This document shows, piece by piece, positions 43,435 through 52,470 of a stretch of 64,000 nucleotides of DNA; position 1 is the stretch's first letter, and the number at the start of each line of letters is the position of its first letter. The position numbers and the translations under genes are program-made. The notes beneath the pieces were generated by a model, which had not been told where the DNA came from, did no database searches, and saw nothing but the letters and a program-made list of their open reading frames with translations. The DNA comes from JAJDGF01 sp031549325 (GTDB taxonomy: Bacteria; Bacillota; Clostridia; Christensenellales; Aristaeellaceae): NCBI GenBank assembly GCA_031549325.1, contig JAVBQA010000074.1, forward strand, positions 1 through 64,000, given 5' to 3'.

Positions 43435-44565
43435 CTAAAGCGTCGTTCCCTTTGCGATCACGATCGGATACGCCGCCTGGCCGATGAGCTTGCCGGAGCG
43501 CACGGTGACCAGCTTGTCGAAGATCACGTTTTGGAGCTCCACGTTCTCCTGAATGTCTGACTCCTGCATGATGACCGAGTTTTTCACCACCGCGCCGCGC
43601 CGCACGCGCACCCCGCGAAACAGCACCGAATTGATGACGGTGCCCTCGATGATGCAGCCGTCCGCCACCAGGCAGTTTTCCGCGTGCGCGCTCTTCGTAT
43701 ACCGCACTGGCACCTCGTCGCGCACCTTGGTGTACACCGGGCGCACGCCGAATAGCTCCTTGCGCATGTCATAGTTTAGCATGTCCATGTTAAAATGGAA
43801 GTAGCTGGAAATCGATTCGATGCAGCGGTGGTAGCCCTTGAACTCGAAGCCGTGGATTTTCAGCAGCCCGGTGCGCACATAATAGGTGAGCATGTCCTTG
43901 TGCATGTCGTGCATGCCGTGGGCAACGGCCTGGTCGATCAGGTGCACCAGGAGCGTGCGCTTCATCACCAGCACCGACATGGAGAAATTCGCGTAGCTGG
44001 GCACGTTGGGCCCGATTTCAATGTCCTGCACGCGGTTGTCCTCGCCCAGCTTAAAGTAGGCGTGGGAGCCTTGCTGCAGGCTGTAAATGCGGGTGTCCGA
44101 GTAGGACTTGGTGTACATCAGCGTGATGTCCGCGCCCGAGGCCATGTGCTGGTTCATCATGTCGTCGTAGGTGGTGTTGAACACGCCGTAGCTGCCGGTC
44201 AGAACCACATACTCCTGCTTGGAACGCCTGAGGTAGCCGATGTTGGACTTCAGCGCGTCCAGCGTGCCGTTGTAGCTGCCCACGTTCTCGTGGGTTTGGA
44301 ACGGCGGCAGGATGAACAGCCCGTCGGTCTTGGTGTGCAGATCCCACTCCTGGCCGGAGCCCAGGTGATCCATCAGCGAGTGGTAGTTCTTCTGTACGAT
44401 CACGCCCACGTTGCGGACGCCCGAGTTGACCATGTTGGACAGCATGAAGTCGATCATCCGATAGCGTCCGACCACTGGAAGCGCGGCCACCGAGCGGGTG
44501 GAGGTCAGCTCGCGCATGGCAAAGTCATTCTTGGTGGTGTAGATCACGCCCATCACGTTTTTCAT
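43435..44565 (-). CDS. glgD: Glucose-1-phosphate adenylyltransferase regulatory-type subunit GlgD
   Basis: A 376-residue protein of the nucleotidyltransferase plus left-handed beta-helix fold. It lacks the canonical GGxGxRL loop, having VIYTTKNDFAMRELT instead, which is typical of the noncatalytic GlgD subunit found in Firmicutes. The C-terminal hexapeptide repeats are visible (GCIIEGTVINSVLFRGVRVRRGAVV). It forms a heterotetramer with GlgC and modulates it. ATG 44565 overlaps the glgC stop by four bases (ATGA). Confidence 0.95.
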   Translation of the reverse strand: MKNVMGVIYTTKNDFAMRELTSTRSVAALPVVGRYRMIDFMLSNMVNSGVRNVGVIVQKNYHSLMDHLGSGQEWDLHTKTDGLFILPPFQTHENVGSYNGTLDALKSNIGYLRRSKQEYVVLTGSYGVFNTTYDDMMNQHMASGADITLMYTKSYSDTRIYSLQQGSHAYFKLGEDNRVQDIEIGPNVPSYANFSMSVLVMKRTLLVHLIDQAVAHGMHDMHKDMLTYYVRTGLLKIHGFEFKGYHRCIESISSYFHFNMDMLNYDMRKELFGVRPVYTKVRDEVPVRYTKSAHAENCLVADGCIIEGTVINSVLFRGVRVRRGAVVKNSVIMQESDIQENVELQNVIFDKLVTVRSGKLIGQAAYPIVIAKGTTL

Positions 44566-45767
44566 GGGTTCACGCCCCCCTTGCTGTCGCACACGGCCTG
44601 CGAAACCTGCTCGCCCGGCGCGACGGTAAAGCCTTCCGGCATCACGGTGTTTGAGCCGATCAGCGCGATCTCGGCATCGCCGTCCGCGCCCACGACACAG
44701 CCAGCGCCGATCACGCAATGCTCGCCCACGATGGCGCGGCGCACGGTCGCGCCTTCCATGATGACGCTGCCCGGCATGATGGCGCTGTCCTCGACAACGG
44801 CCCCCTTCATGATCTTCACGTCCGCGAACAGCACCGAGCGGCGCACCGCGCCAAACACCTCGCTGCCCTCGGTGATCAAAGAACCCGTGACCTCGGCCCC
44901 CGCGCCGATATAGTGCGGCGGTTGGATGGGGTTGCGCGCGTAGATGCGCCAGTTCTTGTCGTACAGGTTGAAAGCCGGCGGATCCTGGATCAGGTCCATG
45001 TTGGCCTCCCACAGGCTGTGGATGGTCCCGACATCTTTCCAGTAGTCGTCAAAGCTGTAGGCCATCAGCTTTAGCTCATCATTCAGCATCTTGGGGATGA
45101 TGTTCTGGCCGAAGTCATTCTTGGACTTTGGGTCCTTCTCGTCCTCGGTCAGGTACTTCTTCAGCACCGGCCAGGTAAACACGTAAACGCCCATGGACGC
45201 CTTGTTGCTCTTGGGCTTTTTCGGTTTTTCCTCGAACTCGACGATGCGGTTCTCCTCGTCGGTGTTCATGATGCCAAAGGACGGCGCTTCCGCCCACGGC
45301 ACTGGCCGCACCGCGATGGTCACGTCCGCGCCGTTTTTGATGTGGCTCCCCAGCATGCGGTTGTAGTCCATCTTGTAGATGTGATCGCCCGACAGGATCA
45401 GCACGTAATCCGGCTCATACTGCTCGATGAACGTGATGTTCTGGTAGATGGCGTTGGCCGTGCCCTTGTACCACTCGCCGCCCTTGCCCTTGACATAAGG
45501 GGGCAGCACGAACACGCCGCCGTTGTTCAGATCCAGACCCCAAGGCTGGCCCGAACCGATGTAGTGGTTCAGTTCCAGCGGCTGGTACTGCGTCAGCACG
45601 CCCACCGTGTCGATGCCCGAGTTGGAACAGTTCGACAGCGGAAAATCAATGATCCTGTATTTGCCTCCAAAGGGTACGGCGGGCTTGGCCAGCGTCTGGG
45701 TCAAAAGCCCGAGCCTTGAGCCCTGGCCACCGGCCAGCAGCATGGCGATGCATTGTTTGTGGCGCAT
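44562..45767 (-). CDS. glgC: Glucose-1-phosphate adenylyltransferase catalytic subunit
   Basis: A 401-residue enzyme making ADP-glucose from ATP and glucose-1-phosphate. The catalytic loop is LAGGQGSRLGLLT, then KPAVPFGGKYRIIDF, the metal site LSGDHIYKMDY and the FEEKPKKPKS sugar-binding region. The beta-helix domain occupies the C-terminal quarter. AAGGAG precedes ATG 45767. First gene of the glycogen operon; a possible operator and -10 box lie at 45818-45845. Confidence 0.97.
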   Translation of the reverse strand: MRHKQCIAMLLAGGQGSRLGLLTQTLAKPAVPFGGKYRIIDFPLSNCSNSGIDTVGVLTQYQPLELNHYIGSGQPWGLDLNNGGVFVLPPYVKGKGGEWYKGTANAIYQNITFIEQYEPDYVLILSGDHIYKMDYNRMLGSHIKNGADVTIAVRPVPWAEAPSFGIMNTDEENRIVEFEEKPKKPKSNKASMGVYVFTWPVLKKYLTEDEKDPKSKNDFGQNIIPKMLNDELKLMAYSFDDYWKDVGTIHSLWEANMDLIQDPPAFNLYDKNWRIYARNPIQPPHYIGAGAEVTGSLITEGSEVFGAVRRSVLFADVKIMKGAVVEDSAIMPGSVIMEGATVRRAIVGEHCVIGAGCVVGADGDAEIALIGSNTVMPEGFTVAPGEQVSQAVCDSKGGVNP

Positions 45768-45817
45768 TGGGTACCAGCTCCTTCACGCGAGTATACCGGA
45801 CGTAACTGTTTGATAAC

Positions 45818-45845
45818 ATTATACGGTATTTGTTGTGCAAATACC
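45818..45845 (-). promoter_or_regulatory. Putative glycogen operon promoter with operator-like inverted repeat
   Basis: On the minus strand TATAAT (45818-45823) is preceded by an 8-bp perfect inverted repeat with a 5-base gap: GGTATTTG (45825-45832) and CAAATACC (45838-45845) on the plus strand. The repeat covers the -35/spacer position, as expected for a repressor site. A second TATACT lies closer to the gene. The rest of 45846-46016 shows no other feature. Confidence 0.5.
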
Positions 45846-46016
45846 AGCTGTTTTAAAAAAAGTTCCGCACGTCCCAATTTTCAATCTGGTTTTTTATGCA
45901 ATTTCACGGTCGGCCGTGCGGGGCCGCGTGCCCGCGTCCCAGACATCAGGCACTGAAACCATATATATGAATCCTACCCACGCCGTATACACAACGGGTA
46001 AGCAGCGCGTCAATTC

Positions 46017-47339
46017 TTAAAGAAATCTTCGCGCCGCCTCAACCAACGCCGGGCGTTCGTTGGGAATCCGCTCGTCCATCACCTGCTCCAGCAGCGCGTT
46101 CAGCGCTTGGCCGATTCCAGCGCCCGACAGGCCCAGCTCCATCATGTCCCGCCCATTCACCGCCAGGTCTTTCAGCGAGAAGCAGCTCCGCGCCTGGATC
46201 TCCCGCTCCAGCTGCGCCTCGCACCGCGCGAGGATGGAAAGCTTCTCCTCCCGCAACAAGGGCGAGTGCGCCAGCGTGTCGGCGCGCTGCACCTTCAGCA
46301 GGTCGCGCAAGCCCTGCTCACCCAGCTGGTTCAGCCGCCGCCGGATCCACTTCGGGTCGGGCTCGGGGCGCAGGTCGTGCACCCGGATCAGCGTCAGCAC
46401 GCGCTCACGGGTGGCGTTGTCGGACTTCAGCCGGGACAGCACGTCATCCGCCATCCGCTCGCTGCACTTGGCGTGGCCGAAGAAGTGGCCGGTGTTCTGC
46501 TCGTCCTGCATGAAGCACTGGGGCTTGCCCAGATCATGCAGCAGCATGGTCAGCCGAAGCGCCGGCGTCGGCTCGATGGAGGCAACCGCCCGCGCGGTGT
46601 GCTCCCACACGTCGCTGTCGTGGTGCGGGTTGTGCTGCTGAAGGCCGACCGCGGGCAGGATTTCGGGCAGCACCTGCCCCAGCAGATCCGGGTATCCGTC
46701 CAAAACAGCCAGCACACCCGGGCCGCACAGCAGCCGCTTCAGCTCCGCGAACACGCGCTCGGCCGACACACAGTCCAGCAGCGCCCGCTTCTCGCGCATG
46801 GCGGCGGCGGTAAAAGGTTCGATCGCAAACTCCAGCTGGCTGGCGAAACGCAGCGCGCGCAGGATGCGCAGCGCGTCCTCCTCGAAACGCCGCAGCGGAT
46901 CCCCCACGCAGCGAATGATTCCATTTCTAAGATCCGCTTGCCCGCCAAACAGGTCAATCAGCCGGCCATCCGCGGGCAGCGCCATGGCGTTCACCGTGAA
47001 GTCGCGCCGGGCCAGATCCTCCCGCAGTTCGCCCACGAACCGCACGCTGTCCGGCCGCCGGTGATCCTGGTAATCGCCATCCTTTCGGAAGGTGGTGATC
47101 TCATAAGGCTGGGCATCCACGAGCACCGTCAGCGTGCCGTGCGCGAGCCCCGTCTCAATGACGCGCAGGTCCGAAAAGCAGGCTTTCATCTGATCGGGCG
47201 TGGCCGAAGTGGTGATGTCCCAGTCGCTGGGCGCATGCCCCAGCAGGCTGTCGCGCACGCAGCCGCCCACGGCATACGCCGAATGCCCCGCCGCCAACAG
47301 CCTCCCGATCAGCATCCGCACCGCGTCCGGCATGGTCAT
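46017..47339 (-). CDS. CCA tRNA nucleotidyltransferase with HD domain
   Basis: A 440-residue class II nucleotidyltransferase. The catalytic head has AYAVGGCVRDSLLG and DWDITTSA (two metal-binding Asp). RRDFTVNAMAL and RFEEDALRILRALRF follow in the neck. A C-terminal HD region (LTMLLHDLGKPQCF, then HFFGHAKCSERMADDVLSRLK) suggests additional phosphohydrolase activity, as in E. coli Cca. It adds or repairs the tRNA 3' CCA end. ATG 47339 follows GGGAGG. Monocistronic, with its own promoter. Confidence 0.95.
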   Translation of the reverse strand: MTMPDAVRMLIGRLLAAGHSAYAVGGCVRDSLLGHAPSDWDITTSATPDQMKACFSDLRVIETGLAHGTLTVLVDAQPYEITTFRKDGDYQDHRRPDSVRFVGELREDLARRDFTVNAMALPADGRLIDLFGGQADLRNGIIRCVGDPLRRFEEDALRILRALRFASQLEFAIEPFTAAAMREKRALLDCVSAERVFAELKRLLCGPGVLAVLDGYPDLLGQVLPEILPAVGLQQHNPHHDSDVWEHTARAVASIEPTPALRLTMLLHDLGKPQCFMQDEQNTGHFFGHAKCSERMADDVLSRLKSDNATRERVLTLIRVHDLRPEPDPKWIRRRLNQLGEQGLRDLLKVQRADTLAHSPLLREEKLSILARCEAQLEREIQARSCFSLKDLAVNGRDMMELGLSGAGIGQALNALLEQVMDERIPNERPALVEAARRFL

Positions 47340-47362
47340 GCGCCTCGCCTCCCAATGCAGGT

Positions 47363-47391
47363 ATTATAGCAGGATCTGGCTCCACATACAA
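47363..47391 (-). promoter_or_regulatory. Promoter of the CCA-adding enzyme gene
   Basis: Minus strand TTGTAT (47386-47391), 17-base spacer, TATAAT (47363-47368) with an upstream TGC (extended -10). Confidence 0.8.
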
Positions 47392-47501
47392 ATGTTCAAT
47401 CGTCCATTCGCAGGAAATCAGCTGGAAAACTGCGGTTTTGGAGCAAAAATCTGCGCAAAAGCCGGTGGGCTTGCTATACTTGATACCATGGAGGGATGGC
47501 T

Positions 47502-48215
47502 ATGATTTTGGTTGAGCACGTGACAAAAAAATACGGCAAGCTGCTGGCGAACGACGACGTATCGCTGGAGGTGAAGCCCGGCGAGCTGTCTGTGCTGCTC
47601 GGGCCGAACGGCGCAGGCAAGAGCACGCTGATCAAGAGCGTGTGCGCGCTGCTGCGGTTCGACGGGCGCATCCACATCGGCGGGCACGACAACCACACCA
47701 CCGAGGCCAAGCGGCTGCTGGGGTACGTGCCCGAGATGCCGTCGCTATACCCGATGCTCACCGCCTGGGAGCACCTGGAGTTCATCGCCCGAGCCTATCG
47801 GCTGGACGACGCGTGGAAGGCCCGCGCCGAGGCGCTGCTGCGGCGCTTTGAGCTGGACGACAAGCGCAGCAAGCTGGGCAAAGAACTCTCCAAGGGCATG
47901 CAGCAGAAACTGAGCGTGTGCCTGGCTCTGATCCCTCAGCCCCAGGCGCTGATTCTGGACGAGCCGCTGGTGGGCCTGGATCCCCACGCGATCCGCGAGC
48001 TGAAGGCGCTGTTGCTTGAGCTGAAGCGCTCCGGCTGCGCGCTGCTGATGAGCACACACATGATCGAAAGCGTGGAGGACGACTGGGACGCAACCCACAT
48101 CATGATCGGCGGACGCGCCGCCCGCAGCGTGAAAAGAGGGGAACTGAACGGGGAGAGCCTGGAAGATGTGTTCTTCCAGATCACCGAGGGCAAGGGGGCA
48201 ATGCCTCATGCGTAG
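47502..48215 (+). CDS. ABC transporter ATPase of an ABC-2-type exporter
   Basis: A 237-residue ATPase: Walker A GPNGAGKST, signature LSKGMQQKLSVCLAL, Walker B LILDEPLVGLD, switch His in STHMIESVED. This is the drug/lantibiotic or Na-export type ABC class. ATG 47502 has GGAGGG 6 bases upstream; the ATG at 47496 sits too close to it. An extended -10 (TGCTATACT, ending 47480) precedes the gene. It overlaps the exporter gene by 8 bases (ATGCGTAG). Confidence 0.93.
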   Translation: MILVEHVTKKYGKLLANDDVSLEVKPGELSVLLGPNGAGKSTLIKSVCALLRFDGRIHIGGHDNHTTEAKRLLGYVPEMPSLYPMLTAWEHLEFIARAYRLDDAWKARAEALLRRFELDDKRSKLGKELSKGMQQKLSVCLALIPQPQALILDEPLVGLDPHAIRELKALLLELKRSGCALLMSTHMIESVEDDWDATHIMIGGRAARSVKRGELNGESLEDVFFQITEGKGAMPHA

Positions 48216-49788
48216 CCTTGGATACCTGCTGCTGACCAGCCTCAAGAACACGCTGCTCGAGCTTCGGCACAAGCCGGCCAAGCTGATCATGGTGCTGGCG
48301 CTGGCCGCACTGATTTGTGCCATGCCGTTCCTGGGACAGCTGCAGGCGCAGAACGCCACGCAGCACTTTGACCTGGGGTATCTGAAGCTGGCATTCTTTC
48401 TGTATCTGATGATCTTTGTGGGCGCGGCGCTGATGAGCGGGCTGTCGTCGGGCAGCACGTTTTTTGAGATGAACGACGTGAACCTGCTGTTTGTGTCCCC
48501 CATCAGCCCGCGCAAGATATTGCTGTACGGACTGGTGCGCATGTTCAAGACCGCGTTCTGGGCGGGGTTCTTCCTGCTGTTCCAGTACGGCAACATCGCG
48601 CGGGCGTTTGCCATCGGCTACGGAGCGATCCTGATCTTGCTCGCTGTGTTTATGCTGTGCATGGTGGTCTGCCAGATCCTGAGCCTGCTGATCTACAGCC
48701 TGACCAACGGCAATCCCCGCAGAAAGCGCTGGGTGAGGATCGTGGCGTGCCTGGCCTATGCGCCGCTGCTCGCGCAGGCGGTCATCTGTTACCTGCAAGC
48801 GAGCACCCCGCTGGGCGCGCTGGAAGCCTTTGTGCGCGCGCCGCTGCTGAACGCCTTGCCCATCGCGGGCTGGGGCGCGGGCGGGGCCATCCTACTGATC
48901 GGCGGGCAGACGCTGACCGGCGCGCTGCTGCTGCTGCTTTCCGGGGTGGTCGGCGCGCTGATGGTGGTTGTTATCCTGCGCGCCAACATGGACTACTATG
49001 AAGATGTGCTGGTGGCCACCGAGACCGCCTTTGAGAAAAAGCGCGCCGCCCAGGAGGGCAATTTGGACGCCACGAACCAGCGCAAGGTAAAAGTGTCCGG
49101 CGAGGGGCTGTGGGGCGCGGGGTCCAGCGCGCTGTTTGGCAAACACCTGCGGGAGACACTGCGCGAAAGCCGCCTGCCGTTCATCGGGCTGCCATCGGTT
49201 TTCCTCATCGCGGGCTCGATCGTGATGAGCCTGCTGCTGAAGGGCATGGGCCTCGTCGCGCTGCTGCAAATCCTGATGTGGGTTCAGATCTTCCTGATCG
49301 GCACCGGGCGCGGGCTGAAGGAGACTTACCGCCACTACATCTACTTGATCCCCGAGCCGCCCACCAGCAAGCTCACCTGGGCGAATCTGGAGCTAGTCTT
49401 GCGCACGCTGATCGAGGCGGTGCTGGTGTTCTCGGTGGCCGGCGTGGTGATGGAGGCGGGCTTTTCCCTGATCCTTCTGTGCATCGCGTGCTACGCGCTG
49501 TTCTCGATGCTGCTGCTCGCCGTGAATTTTCTGTCCATGCGCTGGACTGCGGCCGACCTGAGCCAAGGCCTGATGATCTTCTACTACTATCTGGCCGTTG
49601 TGCTCGTCATGCTGCCCGGGCTAACCGCCGCGCTGATCGTGGGCTTTTCCGTGGGCGGCAACGCCGGGGTTCTGCTTGGGCTCGCGATCCTGTGCGCCTG
49701 GCAGCTGATTGCCTCGCTGCTTTGCTTCTTTTTCGCCCGCGGCGTGCTTGGCAGCTGCGACATGCCAACGATGGGGGCGAAGGGCTGA
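48208..49788 (+). CDS. Putative ABC exporter membrane subunit (ABC-2-like)
   Basis: A 526-residue polytopic protein with about ten to twelve hydrophobic segments in two halves, joined by a charged cytosolic stretch (about 275-315, with KKRAAQEGNLDATNQRKVKV). It resembles the large putative ABC exporter proteins paired with single ATPases in Firmicutes. The substrate is unknown. Start ATG 48208 lies inside the end of the ATPase gene. Transcription should end at the hairpin at 50000-50033, after passing the MITE-like element. Confidence 0.88.
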   Translation: MRSLGYLLLTSLKNTLLELRHKPAKLIMVLALAALICAMPFLGQLQAQNATQHFDLGYLKLAFFLYLMIFVGAALMSGLSSGSTFFEMNDVNLLFVSPISPRKILLYGLVRMFKTAFWAGFFLLFQYGNIARAFAIGYGAILILLAVFMLCMVVCQILSLLIYSLTNGNPRRKRWVRIVACLAYAPLLAQAVICYLQASTPLGALEAFVRAPLLNALPIAGWGAGGAILLIGGQTLTGALLLLLSGVVGALMVVVILRANMDYYEDVLVATETAFEKKRAAQEGNLDATNQRKVKVSGEGLWGAGSSALFGKHLRETLRESRLPFIGLPSVFLIAGSIVMSLLLKGMGLVALLQILMWVQIFLIGTGRGLKETYRHYIYLIPEPPTSKLTWANLELVLRTLIEAVLVFSVAGVVMEAGFSLILLCIACYALFSMLLLAVNFLSMRWTAADLSQGLMIFYYYLAVVLVMLPGLTAALIVGFSVGGNAGVLLGLAILCAWQLIASLLCFFFARGVLGSCDMPTMGAKG

Positions 49789-49833
49789 CGGGAAAACGCC
49801 AGGGAACACTGCGCCCACCCCCAGCTTGCGATA

Positions 49834-49992
49834 ATACCAATGAAAAATAGTAACGCCTCCAAAGCGGCGAGAGTTTTTTTCGCCCTGCAAGGAGCTGGAG
49901 TGCAGTGTAGCAGAGCTACGCTAAGCGGAGGGCGACGCCGCAGGGCGGAAATAAATCCGGCGCGACGTGACGTTACTATTTTGAATTGGTAT
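49834..49992. mobile_element. MITE-like nonautonomous element (159 bp)
   Basis: Terminal inverted repeats of 22 bases (49834-49855 and 49971-49992) match at 20 positions: ATACCAATGAAAAATAGTAACG on the left, the complement of CGTTACTATTTTGAATTGGTAT on the right. TAA directly flanks both sides of the TACCAAT...ATTGGTA core, a possible 3-bp target duplication. The interior is noncoding and itself contains an inverted pair (CGCCCTGC/GCAGGGCG). The left 33 bases recur exactly at 4251-4283. Confidence 0.8.
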
Positions 49993-49999
49993 AAGACTT

Positions 50000-50033
50000 G
50001 AGCGCCCGACAGTCGTCGGGCGCTCTTCCTTTT
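50000..50033 (+). terminator. Terminator of the ABC exporter operon
   Basis: Perfect 11-bp stem GAGCGCCCGAC/GTCGGGCGCTC (50000-50010, 50015-50025), AGTC loop, followed by TTCCTTTT. It could also serve the convergent BMP gene. Confidence 0.85.
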
Positions 50034-50076
50034 GTGCTTCTATGTAGACTTCTTTGGTGAATGCATATCGCGGGGA

Positions 50077-51174
50077 TTAGCCCACGGTGATGCCCTCCAC
50101 GAACCAGTTGATCTGCAGGATTTCGGCCGGGGTCAGCGTGGTGCCCGCCGGAACCTTCTCCGCGCCGGTGTTGTCGTTGATCGGGCCCACGAACACGCCG
50201 AAGCTGCCGTTCAGGATGCTCTCTGTCGCCGTCAGGATCGCCTCTTCGGTGCCCTCGGCGCAGTTCTTGGTCAGCGGCGCCAGGCCCACCAGCCCTTCAG
50301 ACAGGCCCATCAGGCTGTTCTCAGGGGTCCAGGTGCCGTCGATGACCTTCTGCACGGCGTCCGTCACGTAGATTCCCCAGTTCCAGACCGGCGCGGTCAG
50401 CACGGCGTCCGGGCCGAACTCTTCGACGTTGGCGTTGTAGCCCACGGCGAACAGCCCGTTCTCCTGGGCGGCCACCACCGGGCCGGTGGTATCGCAGTGC
50501 TGGGCCAGAATGCCGCAGCCCGCGGCGATCAGCGCGTCGGCCACCTGGCGCTCGGCGGTCGGGTTGTACCAGGAGTTGGTGACCTTGACGGTCATCGTCA
50601 CGTCCGGGTTCACCGACTTGGCGCCCAGGTAGTAGGCGTTCAGGCTGTAGACGACCTCGGGCACCGTGTCAAAAGCGGCCACATAGCCCAGGTGGTTGTT
50701 GCCGGTCTCCTTGGCTTTCAGGCCGGCGGCGATGCCGCTCAGGTAGCGCGCCTCGTAGATGCGGCCGAAGTAGTTGTTGTAGTTGGCGTCGTTGCTCTCG
50801 TAGCCCGAGCAGTGGGAGAAAATCACGTCCGGATACTCTTCGGAGAGCTCGGTCATGTAGGGCATGAAGCCGAAGCTGGTGGCGAAGATGGCGTTGCAGC
50901 CCTGCTCGACCAGCTCGCGAATCGCGGTCTCACAGGCGCTGTCCTCGGTGACGTTCTTCTTGATGAGGATTTGGTCATCGCGAAGCCCCAGCGCGGCCTG
51001 CATCTGCAGCGTGCCCTGGTGGTGCGCGTAGGTGTAGCCCATGTCGGTCACGTCGCCGATGTAGATGAACCCGAGCTTGAGATCGTCCTTGTTGACCGGG
51101 TTGAACGCCATCGCGGATGACGCAAAACCAAGCACCATCACCAGGCACAACAGGGCGCAGAGCAGCTTCTTCAT
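50077..51174 (-). CDS. BMP family ABC transporter substrate-binding protein
   Basis: A 365-residue exported protein: signal peptide 1-24 (ending AMA), no lipobox. The mature part has the Med/BMP fold pattern: LGFIYIGDVTDMGYTYAHHQG, IFATSFGFMPYMTELSEEYPDVIF, and YGRIYEARYLSGIAAGLKAK-like text near residue 145. BMP proteins bind nucleosides or similar ligands. No transporter genes are adjacent, but a BMP-type ATPase and two permeases lie at 4283-7890, so these probably work together. ATG 51174 follows AGGAGG; the promoter is at 51245-51273. Confidence 0.93.
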   Translation of the reverse strand: MKKLLCALLCLVMVLGFASSAMAFNPVNKDDLKLGFIYIGDVTDMGYTYAHHQGTLQMQAALGLRDDQILIKKNVTEDSACETAIRELVEQGCNAIFATSFGFMPYMTELSEEYPDVIFSHCSGYESNDANYNNYFGRIYEARYLSGIAAGLKAKETGNNHLGYVAAFDTVPEVVYSLNAYYLGAKSVNPDVTMTVKVTNSWYNPTAERQVADALIAAGCGILAQHCDTTGPVVAAQENGLFAVGYNANVEEFGPDAVLTAPVWNWGIYVTDAVQKVIDGTWTPENSLMGLSEGLVGLAPLTKNCAEGTEEAILTATESILNGSFGVFVGPINDNTGAEKVPAGTTLTPAEILQINWFVEGITVG

Positions 51175-51244
51175 GAGATCCAATCCTCCTAAAACACTTT
51201 GTTCGTCCACAGAAAACACGAACATTTCCCCTTGGATATGTCTA

Positions 51245-51273
51245 AGTGTACACAGATTTACCGGAAATATCAA
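51245..51273 (-). promoter_or_regulatory. Promoter of the BMP binding protein gene
   Basis: Minus strand TTGATA (51268-51273), 17-base spacer, TACACT (51245-51250). Confidence 0.75.
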
Positions 51274-51468
51274 CCGCAATCTGCCAGTTAACCAGAAATT
51301 TATCGCGTAAAGGCGATTATTGTCGATTTTTGTCAAAGGAGCCCATGCGCTTCGCCTTCTCCCGGGAGCGCAGGGAGTGTCGCGCCCCCCAAGCCGCCCC
51401 CATCCCCTCATATCCCCGCCCGTCTCCGCATAAAATGCCCGTGCAAGCGGGAGGTGAGGTTTTTGTAT

Positions 51469-52470
51469 ATGCAGCCGATGCTCATAATCCGCTCGGCGGT
51501 GCCGGGCATGGTGTTTGTCAACGGACGGTTTGCCGGGGAGGCAGGCGAAGACAGCGCCGTCTCTATGCCGGTAAGCGCCAGAGGAATGTTATATATTGAA
51601 CTCAGACCGCTTCAGGGTGGCTACCTCCCGCTTGCTCGGCGTTTTGCGATGGCGAATGGACGGCCGGTGGGCACGTCCATCGAGGGACAACCGGGCCTCT
51701 CCGCGCTGAGTTGGCCGGGCGGCGTCTTGGAGATCGAGCTCGCGCCCGAGCGCGCGCGGGCCACCCCGCCAAAAGTGCTCTCCGGCGCGCAGGGGGATCT
51801 GACGCTGCGGCTGATCGACGGCGACACCACGCAGCTCGAGCTGACCCGGAACGGCCAGGCGGCCGTGCATTCGCTGCCCGACGGCGCGCAGCCTCCCGAG
51901 GCGCGCGCGCTGCCCGACGGCACGCTGGCGCTGACCGGCGACGCCGACGCCGGACGCTACCTGCTGCTGCTGGGGCCGGATCTTTCAGACGCGCTGCTCT
52001 CGGTGACCGGCCGCGAGGTGGAACTGACCGACAGCCAATCCGTGCGCGCGCTGGTGGACATGGGCGACACCGTTGGCCACGCGCGCCTTATGCACTGGAG
52101 CCGCGCGGGCGGCCGCTTCGTGCCCGGCGAGACCGAGTCGCTATGGGCGCAGGGCGCTCCCGTCTGGCCGGACGACCCCGAGGCCACCGCACTCGCCGCC
52201 CTCGAAGCCTCCCTGCTGGGCCTGCGCGACGAGTCTCACGCCTATTTCACCCCCGGCTTTCGCGCCCAGGACAACCGAGCCCTCGCGGAAGCCCGCGCCG
52301 CCGACGGCTGCACCCGCCTGCGCTATCCGCTGCCCGATGGCCGTCAGGCCGTGGGTCTGGTCAGCCTCAGCGGCGACAACTGCGCGCACGTCACCCCCGT
52401 CGCTTACCACGCCCTCCCCATGGGGGGCACGCAAGGCGCCTGGCGGCTGGACTCCATGGAGCTGGCGTAA
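51469..52470 (+). CDS. Hypothetical protein, unknown family
   Basis: A 333-residue protein with no signal peptide or membrane segment and no family that I recognise. The sequence is rich in Ala, Gly, Leu and Arg and looks like repeated beta-strand modules: short strands with turns, such as PGMVFVNGRFAGEA and LTLRLIDGDTTQLELTRNGQ. The C-terminal third contains a helical part (LAALEASLLGLRDESHAYF). The start could be GTG 51454 or ATG 51469; the latter has GAGG 9 bases upstream. Codon use is normal for the window. It may be an adhesin-like or carbohydrate-interacting protein, but this is only a guess. No terminator was found; 52471-52694 shows nothing but GC-rich sequence. Confidence 0.7.
   Translation: MQPMLIIRSAVPGMVFVNGRFAGEAGEDSAVSMPVSARGMLYIELRPLQGGYLPLARRFAMANGRPVGTSIEGQPGLSALSWPGGVLEIELAPERARATPPKVLSGAQGDLTLRLIDGDTTQLELTRNGQAAVHSLPDGAQPPEARALPDGTLALTGDADAGRYLLLLGPDLSDALLSVTGREVELTDSQSVRALVDMGDTVGHARLMHWSRAGGRFVPGETESLWAQGAPVWPDDPEATALAALEASLLGLRDESHAYFTPGFRAQDNRALAEARAADGCTRLRYPLPDGRQAVGLVSLSGDNCAHVTPVAYHALPMGGTQGAWRLDSMELA

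Noticed and set aside
41670..43487. Plus-strand open frame of 605 codons opposite glgA
   Set aside because: Complement of glgA with no motif, and the alternative strand fits glycogen synthase perfectly.
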